Below are positions 38,381 to 49,979 of a stretch of 64,000 nucleotides of DNA, piece after piece (position 1 is the stretch's first letter; each line of letters begins with the position of its first letter). The translations under genes and the position numbers were made by a program. The stretch is from Chiua virens (taxonomy: Eukaryota; Basidiomycota; Agaricomycetes; Boletales; Boletaceae). The DNA is taken from the NCBI GenBank assembly GCA_019787685.1, contig JAHNUO010000002.1, positions 2,294,001 through 2,358,000 on the forward strand, given 5' to 3'. The notes beneath the pieces are model-generated. The model had not been told where the DNA came from and made no database searches. It worked only from the letters and a program-made list of their open reading frames with translations.

Positions 38381-41073
38381 ATGCCTGCCGCTGCTGACTC
38401 GGAATACGCCCTGACCTACGTTGGCGACAAGGGCATCGCTATAGTACGTCCCAGTACAACCCTACTTTTCGTTTCTTCGACACATCTTTTTCTATCCTTT
38501 CTTGATTTCTAGGCTCACCCACAGGTCACAATGAGGACAAGGAAAATAGGCCCGCCCGTCGCAGACTCGTCCCGATGCATCCGATTTACAACGCTGACTT
38601 GTCTACTCTGCCAGACGGTCGCGTACCGTGTTCAACAGCTTGTGGCATCCGACGTGGATGGTCAAGAAGGCCCTTTGCTACCTTCTCCTGACTGGGTGGA
38701 ACAGGAGACCCTCTTGAGCAGCTGCGGGTGGATTGAAGTGCACCAGGATTGTCTTGTAAGTGACTCGATTTAATTGCGCGACATCCAGTGCACCCCCATA
38801 CTCCCGCTCGTTTCTTTGGCGAGCTGGCCACTGGTGTCCTGCTATATTCGGTCAATTGCAATGGCCGATGATGTCGACTGATTATGATTACCTGTCACTG
38901 TTTTAGTTTTCCGCCGACGTCACCCATCTGACATCCTCTTCTTCGTATTCGTCCCTCTTTGGCGTTGCTTTACCTCAGAAAGCGACCCCACCGGCAACAT
39001 CGCCACAGCTACCCTATGACTCACAGGATCCCAAAGAGTCTCACTCCCAGACAAGTGCCCCTGCGGGGCCTTTTTTGTACAGTCTGAAACCACTTTTCCC
39101 TCCAGCACCTTTCGTACCCACTCACCCTGTTTTCGTTCATCTATTGTCGATCGCCGTCAAGGCTTCTGAGCATCTCAGATCTCAGGCGGAGGAAGAAATA
39201 GCCGCCATCGTGCGCGACAAGTTTGGAGAACTGGAAAAGGCCGAGGATGCACTACGTCATAATGTGGAGGATCTGTGGCGCAAATTTGTTCAGAATATGG
39301 GTGAGGTGGAAAAACAGTTAGGTCCCAAGGTCGGGGAAACGAGGAGGCGAGACAGTTCACGCGGCCTTTCGTTATCCACCTCGAGCATCTCAGGAGCGCC
39401 TCTGGTCTCCGTTCGGAATTTCGTTCCGACGCCAAGCATGGCGTCGAGAGCGCTGTCTCCAGCATCCCCTCTTCCCGTGTTTCTACTCTTTCAGTCTCGC
39501 TGGCAAACTCGGGATTTCACAATATCCATATGGTCCAGGAGCCGACGGAGGCGCGGGAACGATCTTCAAGCGGTAGTCCCCGATCACCACCTCCGTACTC
39601 GTCTCATCCATCTTCGCTTGGCTCCGCGGACGGTTCAATATCGTCATCGCTCCAATCTTCCCCAGAATTATCTCCGCGCGTGAACGGTGACAGCATTGGA
39701 CAGCCTTTCAAACGGAGCATGGACGAAACGAGAGACACGGCGGTTAGCTTTAGGTACTTCACGATCTTGGAAGCCGACATGGCCCGGGTACATCACCAGC
39801 AAGATACGTCGCAGCCGAAAAGTGAAGGTACTTTCAAGACCGATGAAGTTACCAAAGAGAATGGAAATTCAATTGCCCAGAAAGTGACCGTGTCCACACT
39901 AGAGACCGAAGAAGGTAATGTACGTCCGCCAGAGAATTCTGATCGGGTCGCGAAAGCACAAATGGACGGGACACCGCGAAGGAGGAAGGTCAAGTTTGAC
40001 ATCACAGCAGAAGCCGAGACAGGTGTCGGAGCCAGCTCAGGGACCAATGGTACGAGGGGGAACGAGGGTAAGCTTGTTAGCCTCGTTTTGTTGCCAGTGA
40101 CTGACCGCACCGGTAGAATTGATATTTGACTTGGAGGATGGAAGCAGTGAACCAGAATCTTCAGATGCAGCGCCCACTCTTCCATTCGTTGAGAATGCGC
40201 AGGCACGACATCGGGGACGTCACCGCGTTCCGAGCCTGGGAGCTTTACCTCCGTCCCTGTCTTCTCTTCGACCGACGTCACTTCCGGCTTATTCCGTTCT
40301 CCAATCCAGCGCTGCTGAGGAACCTGTGCGCAACGTGACAGCAAGCGTTGCCTCATATCCATCACTTCCTGTTCTACTACACCAGGAACCCCAGTCCGAA
40401 TACCCTGAACAACTCGATCCGCAAGAAGAGGAAATATTGAGGTTGGTCGCAGCAAACACCCCGAGCCACAGAAATGCGTGGAAACGAAATAGTAAAGCAT
40501 GGCAACTGTTCGTGAGTAGGCGACGAAACGGTGTACCTGGAGCCTTGATACCGGAGGAAACTGAGGATGCCTCCGGACGTGTAGCAGATGACGCAGATGA
40601 CAGCGGCTGGGACAGCTCCCGGGGTAAGTTTTGCCGATTGAAACGGAGGATCCCAGGCTCATAAAACGCAGACGTACGGTGGCATGGCGCATTCCCTGCT
40701 TCGTTACCTATGGATATTAGTCCGTTCTCTCGTCGAAGGGATCCCACTGTCACTAGCATCGTACCAACCCAAAACCTCTCTTTCAGATCGAGCAGGGACG
40801 ATAGTTCCCGCCTTCCGGGACAGCAGACGACATACGTCATCGCATACCCTCCGCAGGGCTTCGTATGCAGAGCGAGATCGTTCCAGAGCTATAGACCCTG
40901 GTGCCCTCGACTTTATCGAAGGAACTGGGGGAGAAGCAGAGGATGACGAGAGTGACGAAGACTCTAATAAAGCAAATGTCACGGACGAGGGTCGAGGTCG
41001 ACAGCGCGCGCTCAAGATCCTCGAAGCTCGAAGCAAGGTTCCCGAAGCGGGCATGTGGATGAGCCTAGCATAA
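38381..41073 (+). CDS. Long protein of unknown function
   Basis: Several exons from the ATG at 38381 (MPAADSEYALTYVGDKGIAI) to the stop at 41073. An early domain reads HPQVTMRTRKIGPP, FTTLTCLLCQTVAYRVQQ with one CxxC, and SSCGWIEVHQDCL. A Ser-rich linker follows, then SLKPLFPPAPFVPTHPVFVH and a helix SEHLRSQAEEEIAAIVRDKF with further heptads, likely a coiled coil. The rest is long, charged and probably disordered, with PRRRKVKFDI, DPQEEEILRLVAANTPSHRN and an acidic C-terminus ending GMWMSLA. I know related open frames in basidiomycetes but no function. Exon joints in the last third are not all resolved. Confidence 0.6.
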
Positions 41074-42354
41074 CTCGATTGCAAATATGCACAGTAGGTG
41101 GGTTCTTTTAATGTGGCATAGGTCGTGGTTGCAACTGTACAGTTTGTTCCGTTTAGCTTTTTCCGCTCTCTTCTTTGTCTCCCTTTTGATTCCGTTACAT
41201 TATTCTATCAGTAATACCGTAGCTTTGCTTCATGTAGCAGTCGTCGTTGCAATCGTCAAGTACTACCCATGCGTACTGATACTATCCTATGTTGTTCGAT
41301 GCGGCGATATCCGAGATAAACAGTCGCATGCGAGCAAGGAAGACTTGACTAAAGCAGTTCGCATACGTACAAGACACGTTTTTCCAGCAGTAACCGGTCG
41401 GAAAACAACCATGCGAACACTGCATGTTTATCGCATTCGTTTGATCGCGTCCGACAGGGGATGTTCAAACGTTTGAGGGCTGTGCCTATCATGATCATAC
41501 GGTCATATCAACATGGGCGCAAATTAACTTGAAACAAAGGTCGGAAGCAGCGATCTACTACTAGTAGAACCTGGTTCCAGGTAAAAATCATATCTCATGG
41601 AGAGGGGGATGCACCAGACCTATCTAGAAAGCAGCTGAAATGAAAGCTCATCCAGCGAAGAGGGCCCAAAATTTCAGCGCGTCGGAATGAAAACCCTCAA
41701 CTGATCGATCCCGGGCCGGAAGGTATCCAAGTGACAGCATGAGTTATGTACTCACTGAAGGACCTCCGAACGGAGGTCCCAAATTGTTGCCAGCGTACGT
41801 ACGTATACACACGGTCCTCGGTATTTGATCGGCTGACCGTTGTGACATCGCCGTCTAGCTTTCAACGCGAAGCGAGTCAATTTCAATGATCCGCCGGGAA
41901 GCGCTGCCAGTGCTTATCGAGGTCCGTGGACTAGCACTCGTCGGGGGAAACGAAGCGAGAATAGCCTCGGGAAGTTGTCTCACGATCTGCTACAGATTGG
42001 TCTACCCCGGCGGGTCAGACAAGTAGCCTGCCTGCGTGGCAGTGGGAAAAGCGAAACTATGCATACCGTGCGTGCAGATTGATCGGTTCTTACTCGGACC
42101 AGGGACCAACCCACTTTTTGAAGAGTGCGCGCGCTGAGAATCATGATAGCGGTTCCAACTGACCTTTGATAGGCAGTACTGAGAGCCATGAGCCTTGTTC
42201 TTAAAGGGCATGCATTGTTTGTTCAACTCCTCAATATCTGTCTACTCTCGAGTCGGTGGCCACTGAACAACGTGGCAATGGCGAATTATACCAGAGAGGT
42301 ACGCTAAGCATCACGATCAGGAACTTTGTTTTCTCGACCTTCACGATAAATAGG
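41074..42354. other. Gap without a recognised gene
   Basis: Open stretches are short and show no domain. The segment borders the accessory array to its right and may hold further eroded pieces, but I could not match any. Confidence 0.35.
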
Positions 42355-42520
42355 CGAGAGAATACGGCGAAGGAGAGCTTGTGTGGGTTACTAGTATCGT
42401 AGCAGCCCTCGCCCGCGAGCTATGACGGCTGCGATCCAAGTTCACTGAGCTCGGAGTATAGAGGATGGAACTCGAATACAGCATCCCTCTTCTAGAGACT
42501 ATACCGGTCCCTGACAGATG
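42355..42520 (+). pseudogene. Scar of a third histidine-phosphatase copy
   Basis: The sequence GGCGAAGGAGAGCTTGTGTGGG (22 bases, read here as GEGELVW) matches the GDGELVW coding block of the two downstream paralogues. About 60 bases later GATCC-AGTTCACTGAGCT matches their DPELTELG block, and GGAACTCGAATAC and CATCCCTCTTC match the following exon. Stops and small indels break the frame. Neither the catalytic RHG block nor the C-terminal half could be found nearby. Confidence 0.7.
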
Positions 42521-42699
42521 ACTGCTAGCAGGAGCGTTGTCATTCTTCGTGCTTCTGGATGGGCGTTCGGGCACGTTATAAATTGCATGTTGAGACAACT
42601 TGAACGTCTGTGGTTGGAACGTTGACCCTTGCCCGAGTACAATGTTGGACGGTCGCATGTCAATACGGTGAAAATAAATTCGTCGCGGAAAAACAATGA

Positions 42700-42995
42700 A
42701 CTTTGCAAGAAATGATGGGCATACTAAAAACAAAAGGCGAGGCAGAATTATATTACACGGGACAAATACCTGTGATCGTGGAAGTTGCTATAGGTTTAGG
42801 TCTGCCAGCTTGTACCTTTCTGACGACCATGGCCGCTCGCGACCGAGATACACATTGTAGAAGCTTCATGAAGTTGGCGAAGTTGGTTGTCAATCACTAC
42901 TGAAAGATCGTGAAAATGTTGGAAGAATCACCGTTGGCTTGCAAGGAAATCAAGCGGGTTTGCGCTGGGTACATCATGTTTGAATTCCATCTGTG
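42700..42995 (+). pseudogene. C-terminal part of a TRI5-type terpene synthase, inverted
   Basis: On the + strand the sequence reads TTMAARDRD, then an in-frame stop, then KIVKMLEESPLACKE and CAGYIMFEF. This is the end of a terpene synthase of the trichodiene-synthase-like (TRI5) family, and it parallels the end of the second pseudogene (STMAARGQR and KILKTLEESPVVCEE), which is on the minus strand. The matching N-terminal two thirds of this copy lie immediately to the right on the opposite strand. Confidence 0.6.
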
Positions 42996-43520
42996 GAGAT
43001 CCAATCGGTAATCTCACCCCCAAGCTCTTCCTCGTAGAATGACTGCACCGATAAATGATAGGTGAGCGGATCGTCAGTTTCTTTCAATACAAGGTACGTA
43101 CTTACCTGCATGGGTGTCGTCTCGTACTCCAACAGGTTGGCAGCAACAAAGTTCAATGCCGACGTCACAATCAGCTTCGAGGGGATGGAGCGAAACAAAT
43201 CTGGCATCTGTCGGAGTGAATGCATGCAGGACGGGGTTCTCTTGCTACTGACCATCGATTAATCGGTCATTGAACAGGTAGTTCTGTGGAATTTCTGAAG
43301 GGAAAAAGAAGAATGCTTCATCGGCGTAGATTGTGCATGACGTGTAGAGCCCCAGCCAGTTCTGAGTTGCACGTTGGTTGAGGTGCCTGTAAGCAGAGTT
43401 GACGCGAACAGGAAACCTTGCCATAAGAACGTCTGGACAAAGTGGTCACCCTCTAATTGCATAACCGCGTCGAACCGCTTCGTCGACACACTCCGCGGTA
43501 AAGGTCGTGGTCAAGGGGAG
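42996..43520 (-). pseudogene. N-terminal and central part of a TRI5-type terpene synthase
   Basis: On the minus strand, from about 43520 downwards, blocks of the family appear in order but in shifting frames: ITPLDHDLYR, CVDEAVRRGYAI, HLNQRATQNWLGLYTSC, YADEAFFFFPSEI, then NFVAANLLEYETT, and after an intron SFYEEELGGE. The family is a class I terpene cyclase group that makes cyclic sesquiterpenes from farnesyl diphosphate. Frameshifts and stops separate the blocks (for example after RGYAIRG), so no enzyme can be made. The family name comes from the block order; the product in this organism is unknown. Confidence 0.65.
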
Positions 43521-44399
43521 TGATTTTACACGCGACGTTATAGTCAGAGAGAACCCAGTATATGGACTCACGGATGGGTCTGGATCTGCGAGACTTCTAG
43601 CAGCTGGGAGACTGCAACGGCCTCGAGCGACTTGTTACGAGTCAAGTATCGAGGATTGCACTGAGGGACGTTGGGTTCTTCTATCGCATTTACTACATTC
43701 TCTGGCGTCCTGAAATACGTCCGTTGGATATTTCGACGTTGACTTCGAGTCTGCAGGGTATGGTGTCCAGATTTCCGGGCTAGTCGGCGTTTCAGGTCTA
43801 TGATGCCAGTGGTGAATGACTGATGTGGGGATTTACGGTATGACGAACCTACGAACAATCAAACCCTGGCCTCGAAGGGTCCAAACCATCACGGCTCGGA
43901 CGGAACGGAATATCAGAAAGAACCAAGGGTGACCGCGATGTCAATTGTACTTCTCGAGCAATCTTTTTAGATTTCTTATGGAAACCTGAATGATTCAAGT
44001 TGTGCCTCGACAATCTCGACTGATCGCCGGCCATCAGAGTATCACGTTAACCAGGCTTCCCGATACGTATGTCACTGCGATTTGACACATCGACCATCAT
44101 GGAGTATTACAACTTCTGCCAGAGCCTACCAGGATGTGTAGACGTACTCAACGAATGTGTTAGGTGGATAGTGGCGGTGCCAGTGGACCAATGTCCACAC
44201 CCGCATTTTGAACCACTGATACCAAGCTATGATGAAATCTGTCGTCTCATACCATCAAATACAAGAGACGAAAGAGACGTACATGGACTCACTTGCGTCT
44301 CCATTACTCATCATATACCATTTTCCCAGAGCAACGCGCCCACTAGCAATACACCAGCGCTGAAGTAAATATTCCCTAGTGTGATCAATGACTCGATAG
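43521..44399. other. Gap between the two terpene-synthase pseudogenes
   Basis: A 99-codon open stretch (44069-44368, plus) has no recognisable domain. No other coding signal is seen. It may be spacer duplicated with the pseudogenes. Confidence 0.3.
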
Positions 44400-45390
44400 A
44401 CACAGGTCGCTTACAAACTCAAGTCGATGTATCCAGTGCAAAACCGCTTGGCTTCCTCACAAACCACAGGAGATTCTTCCAATGTCTTCAAAATCTTCTT
44501 GTAATGACCAACCACGACCTCCGTCAACCTCATAGTAAAACTCTATGAGATTCTCTGTCCACGAGCTGCCATTGTGGAGATCTCGTTCATGCCTTCGCCT
44601 GCTAGTCTTCCTTGTAAAATGACAATACATCACTGAAAGATCCGCGAGTAGGCACACAATCTTTTTCGAAACACGCTACATACTTAACGTCGGTGACGAA
44701 TAGCACGATCTTCGGTATTTCTTGAACTTAGTGTATCACTGGAGTCTCGCGGGAGAATGCCATATATGCATGACCCTCCGCGAGGCCAGTCATCTTGCGT
44801 TGGTAAATGATGGTGGGTTGCGCTCGCGATCTGGCATCAGGATGCTCATCAATCATGTACTCACGAAAACTGTGACGGTCATACCTACAGTGCGTGGAAG
44901 TCGTCTCGTACTCCAACAGGTTGGTAGTGACAAAATTCAGACACAATGTCATAACCATTTTGAAGCAATGGGACCAATCAGGTTTGGTATTCGGTGAATG
45001 AGATCCGCGAGTGCGTCCAAGACAGGGTTGCCTTGCTGTTTCCGTGCAACAAATCATTCATTGAACAGATGGAATGTTTGGGATTCTTAAGGAAAACGGA
45101 AGGGTGCGTCGTCTACGCAAGCGGCGCGGTGATGTGAAAAGTGCCACCCATATCTGATTTGCACAGTGGGTGAGACGTTCAACAGCGGTTTCCGTGTATT
45201 CAACACCCAGTTGCAAGAAGGCTTCGCACGGAGTAGTCACCTTCCATCGGGTGACCACGTCGAACTGCTTCGTCGACACAATCCTGGTAAAAGTCGCGGT
45301 CGAAGGGTGTGATTTTGTAGGAAGCACTACACTGCGCAAGAGCGAGTGGATAGTCGCGCGAATAGTCTGCATCTGTTAATACCCTAGCTG
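44400..45390 (-). pseudogene. Second TRI5-type terpene synthase pseudogene
   Basis: The minus strand shows, in order, IRATIHSLLRSV (about 45370), ITPFDRDFYQDCVDEAVRRG, HPMEGDY, then a decayed stretch, CLNFVTTNLLEYETTS (near 44930), DVLSFYKED followed by a stop and a shifted LAGEGMNEIS, TMAARGQR, and KILKTLEESPVVCEE with CTGYIDLSL near the end. The order is complete and co-linear, unlike the first copy. At least three frame breaks and stops make it a pseudogene. Confidence 0.7.
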
Positions 45391-45779
45391 ATAAAAATCG
45401 ACACAGTTAATTCTTACCTAGCATCATCATACATGAATTGTGAAGAGAAACATTGGTTCACCTCCGCTCCCTTTCAATACGCGGGGTCGTTTACATAATA
45501 GTCGAATCTTGGAAGTTGTCCTTCTCACTTTCTGAGAACGTTCTCGACCCCATGATGTCCATTCTGATCTTCGAGACACGTTCGCTGTTACGTGTTGAAC
45601 TTGTCAATTGTGTTACATAACTATTGACTCGGACTCGGAAGAACTTGAATCTGCGCCCAACAACTTGACTTGTTGACCTCCTCTGGCTTATCCGCAAGGT
45701 CAATACTCAATTTTCAATGCGTACAGGAATATATACCGTCAGTTTTGACCCACTGCTGAACCAAGTGAGGAAGAGTTGA

Positions 45780-47149
45780 CAACGTTCATTTACACTGGCA
45801 TCAGCCTGTACTTGGGTTCTTCCTCCAAGACAATCCTGATTCAAGAGATAATTATGTGCGTATATCCGCTTGATGGATAGTTCGAGTGTTGAGGATGGCG
45901 GTCCTTATCCGTCGACCCTTGCTAATACAGGCTGGAGCCGTAGGCTTGTTCGGTTCTTTTTTAAAGAGGTTGAACTGGAAAGAACGCAATTTTGTTCCAT
46001 TCTAGATCCCCCCTCGTTTTGGGCTCAAGGACGACAGTGACTATCGCTGGGTTACATTCAAAGGGGAGATCGAACGACTAAATCAAAGTGCCTCACTGGG
46101 GACGCAGTACAAGGTCATCTATCTCGGGAGACATGGCCAGGGACCCCGTAAGTATTCTGTTTGAGTTCTCCATTCCCCTCAGATCTCAAGGACGGTCAGA
46201 TAACTTGGGTATAAAAAGGTACCCTACAGAAGTATGCCTGCCCTTGTGATTTGATAAGAACTTGAAGCTGATGCACGATTCCAATTCATCAGGAATGGCA
46301 AGAGTAAGTCCTATCGGCATGGATGAAGTTCCGTTGCACGCTTATTTTCTCGGTGCTCACAGCAAATGGGTGAGACTAAACGGCGACGGAGAGCTTGTGT
46401 GGGGACGTGAGTAGCATCATCGTAATTCTGCCATGCTAGCTTTAGCGACGAGTATTCAATCACAGCCGATCCCGAGCTCAATGAGCTTGGCGTAGAGCAG
46501 GCGAGAGATGTCAACCGAGCATGGAGGGCAGAACTCAACTACAACATTCCTCTCCCAGAGAAACTATATACCAGCCCCTTGAGTCGTGCCATCAAGACCA
46601 ACCAGATCTCATTCGAGAATCTCCTCAGTCCTGATCTCAAGACAACCATCGTCGAGGTTGGTTTCTTTCAGCGGGAGTCGACTAATGTTGGCACACTCAG
46701 GCCTTATTCTAGATTGTCCGGGAAAAGACCGGCGTCTCTACGTTTAATAGGAGACGCAAAAAATCAGAAATCGAAAGGGACTTTCCTGATTACCCGTTTG
46801 AGCAAGGATTCACTGAAGAGGACGAGTGCTGGGACCCCGATACCCGTGAAACGCCCGAAGAGCTTGATGCTCGTGCCAAGAAAGTGTTGGACATGGTATT
46901 TGACGATGACGGACAATGTATGTGCAGTCCGTCTTCTGCCAATGATAGAAAGTTGATCGTTGCAGTTATCTCCATCACAACACACCATGGCTTTATCGAG
47001 GCTTTCCTACGGGTCTGCAACCACCGTCCCTGGAAACTCCCAACTGGAGGTGTGCGCTTGTGCTAAATGGTGAACCGTACGACTGACTGAGTTGTCTCCT
47101 AGGTGTGATGCCCATTGTTTTAAAAGCTGAGCAACAACTCCAGAATTGA
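45780..47149 (+). CDS. Phosphoglycerate-mutase-like histidine phosphatase, copy A
   Basis: A multi-exon gene of the histidine phosphatase superfamily. An early exon near 45815 has GFFLQDNPDSRDNY. Next comes PPRFGLKDDSDYRWVTFKG and the catalytic block YLGRHGQG (46122-46145). Small exons follow, including an 11-nt one (46293-46303) with a GTAAGT donor, then KWVRLNGDGELVWG, then DPELNELGVEQARDVNRAW, LYTSPLSRAIKTNQISF, IVREKTGVS, KSEIERDFPDYPFEQGFTEE and ITTHHGFIEAFLRV with the second catalytic His. The end is VMPIVLKAEQQLQN, stop 47147-47149. The joints appear intact. The start codon was not found with certainty. Such fungal proteins act on small phosphorylated substrates; this one's substrate is unknown. 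Confidence 0.7.
46293..46303 (+). other. 11-nt microexon of copy A
   Basis: The exon GAATGGCAAGA lies between ATTCATCAG and GTAAGTCC. With flanking exons it supplies EWQ and the first two bases of an Asp codon before KWVRLNGDG. The same microexon exists in copy B at 48959-48969. Confidence 0.6.
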
Positions 47150-48449
47150 ACTCGAGTTATTGTGTGGACTCATCTGCATGTATACAAAGCATTGAATTGG
47201 ATTGAAGATTGCCGGATCCATGTACGAATATGTACTGCAACATGCGACCTAGAAGAATGGCCGATCTGTCAGTGGTCCATATAACACCAGACGTACAAGC
47301 AGCAGACTCATACATTCATGAAGACGTCTGAGTCCAATACTGAGTCTTCCATCTGCGATTAACTTTGATTACACCAATTAAGCGTCTGATTGCGCACACA
47401 GTGATGCGACCGGGCACATTCCCAAAATAACTTGAGCTTCATAGCAGCTGAACTCAAGCTATCGTCAATGCGACGATGTAGCGAAGATTGACAGTGTTGA
47501 GAGGTATTGAAAGGTCTGACGTATGGATGCCTTTACACACATTGTCAGACCGCCACGTGAAGAATTGAGAAGTTATCTTTGTGTCTGCGAAAAAAAAGAC
47601 GAGTGGAACCGGTGGACCCCAAGGTGTGTTCACCCCGCATGCTTGGCTCTAAAAAAGCGAGGCTTTATGCACCAAATCAACGCAGGGTACCCCGACTCAC
47701 CGCAAAATTTGAACGCAGACGGTTCCGAGAATCCAAAGTAGTCCGATGAGTTACTTTCGACCCGTCAATCATGTCCATGAGAAGCTCGACCATGAAAAGC
47801 CGGAGATAGCAGTAGGCCACGATTGAACTCTCATCATGATACTCCTCATTAAAAAAGACGGAGCACGAGACAGCCAATATTTCCGTTCCCCAACAAGAGG
47901 ATGAGTTACCTTGGCTCCGTCACGGTCATTTATGTCTGAAACCCCTTCGAGGCGTTCTCGGTCACCTAATACCTGCTGGATATGTGTGTGGGTTCATCGA
48001 ACGAGTAGCGCATCGAGCGATGGAACCTACCCTGACCCCGGTCCAGGTAGCATTGACATAAGTGCCTTCCCGATTAATGAGAAAGGTCCGTGTCTACGAT
48101 CATAATGTTACGCGACTGCACCACGGGGTAAACTTAGCAGCGATTGAGACGTTGATCCTTGGTTACCGAGTCGAGCTGTAACTTGAACTTCCTCCGACTC
48201 GGAGCTTTGTGATCGGGGTTTATCTGAGGTCTGTGGACTGGATCCGAGCAGCACTGACATCGGCTGCTGACAGCAGTCGGCCGCCGTCGCCAAAGACATG
48301 AAATTACGCGAGAATCATTCATTGAAGTTGTTGTCAACCAGGCCAGCCAAGGTTGAAGTTGACTGCGAGAACTATAATCCCAGCGGATATGCAAAGCTAT
48401 ACCGTTCGTACAATTTGGCTCTGATTCAAATCAGGCCCGGGACCCCTTG
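47150..48449. other. Gap between the two histidine-phosphatase paralogues
   Basis: Short open stretches occur, such as 47523-47741 (plus, starting MDAFTHIVRPP), but none has a family match. I see no repeat that would mark the duplication unit. Confidence 0.35.
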
Positions 48450-49824
48450 ACGACGCGCTGACAACGACGTCTGCTTTGCACCCTGACCAGCCCGTCCTCG
48501 GATTCTTCTTTCAAGATGATCCTGGAGCAAACGATGACCCTGTACGCCGTATACCTATTTTATGATTGATCGCAGTTTTCATCTGCCTACACTTTAGGCT
48601 GTAGCCGTGAGCCTTGCATTGACGAATCTCATTGTGGAGGTTGGACAACTTGGTGCTATTCCAGATACTCCCTCGATTCGGGCTCAAGGACGACAGTGAC
48701 GATCGCTGGGTGAAATTCAAAAAGAAGGTCGAGCGGCTGAATGAGAGTGCCCCAGCAGGCACACAGTACAAGGTCGTTTATCTAGGGAGGCATGGTCAAG
48801 GATACCGTACGTTCTCTGATCAAATTGTTGATATCTTTTTGGGCTCAAATCGTGTCCACGGTATCAGACAATGTGGCGATAGACAAGTACCCCACAGAGG
48901 CATGTCCCACCTCGCGATCTGATTTAAGAGGGTTAATAGCTGACGTGTGGTTCTTCAGGAGTGGCGAAGGCAAGTTTCATTAGTGCACTCAAGTCTTGCA
49001 AGTTATGTCTTATTACTTGAGAGTTACAGCAAATGGGCGAGACTAACCGGCGATGGAGAGCTCGTGTGGGGACGTGAGTGGCACCACAAGAAGTCTCCCC
49101 TTTTCCGAGCTTTAGATGTCAATCACAGCTGATCCCGAGCTCACTGAGCTGGGCATAGAGCAAGCGAGAGATGTCAATCGAGCGTGGAGGGGGGAACTTG
49201 AATACCACATCCCTTTTCCAGAGAGACTGTATACTAGCCCTATGCGCCGCGCCATCAAGACTCACCAGGTCTCATTCGAGGGTCTCCTCAGACCCGATAT
49301 CAAGACCACTATCGTCGAGGTGGGACCGCTCACCAGGAGTCAATCAATGCTTGTATGCTCACTCTCTGTCTCAGAATGTGCGCGAACACAACGGCGTAGC
49401 TACAAATGATAGAAGACGCATCAAGTCGGAAATCGCAAAGGACTTTCCTGATTACCCGTTCGAGGAAGGATTCACTGAAGGGGACGTTACCTGGGACCCC
49501 GATATCCGAGAAACATTTGAAGAGCTTGACGCTCGTGCAAAGAGAGTGCTGGACATGGTGTTTGATGATGACGCTCGGTGTATGTGTATGTTCAGAATGT
49601 TTTTCACGGGATTTTGCGATAGGAAGCTGATTGTCTCAGTTATTTCTATCACATCGCACCACGGATTCGCCGACGCCTTCCTGCGAGTCTGCAAGCACCG
49701 TCCGTGGTATCTCCCGACTGGAGGTGAGCAGTTGTGAATTCAAAATTGTACCCTACTCGGAATAGTTACCTACTGATCTGCCCCACTAGGCGTGATGCCG
49801 ATTCTCCTCAAAGCTGAGCAATGA
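48450..49824 (+). CDS. Phosphoglycerate-mutase-like histidine phosphatase, copy B
   Basis: Paralogue of copy A in the same orientation, about 2.7 kb downstream. Blocks are LGFFFQDDPGANDDP (about 48495), LPRFGLKDDSDDRWVKF, the catalytic YLGRHGQG (48778-48800), VAIDKYPTE, the 11-nt microexon 48959-48969, KWARLTGDGELVWG, DPELTELGIEQARDVNRAW, LYTSPMRRAIKTHQVSF, NVREHNGVATNDRRR, SEIAKDFPDYPFEEGF and ITSHHGFADAFLRV, ending VMPILLKAEQ at 49824. Unlike copy A the intron after the microexon has a GC donor (GCGAAG|GCAAGT). The C-terminus is four residues shorter than in A. It looks expressible, but the first exon and start codon are not settled. Confidence 0.65.
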
Positions 49825-49979
49825 CTCCCAAATTAAAGTCAGGTTTTCGTAACCCTGCACGCAATGAAATTGAATCTAGGATATGATTATCGTGTCCATG
49901 TACAAGTAGAACAAGTCAACACCGAGAGGCGGCGTTTTCCTCATTCAATTCACGTCGCTGATCGCTGGTCACGTTTAGT

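Noticed and set aside
42703..42903. Open stretch on the + strand that looked like a membrane segment of a STE3-type pheromone receptor (IGLGLPAC).
   Set aside because: The following TMAAR and KIVKMLEESP blocks match the end of the neighbouring terpene-synthase pseudogene, which explains the stretch better.
47523..47741. 72-codon frame starting MDAFT, reminiscent of the start of a basidiomycete pheromone precursor.
   Set aside because: No C-terminal CaaX box, no fitting length and no receptor gene nearby.
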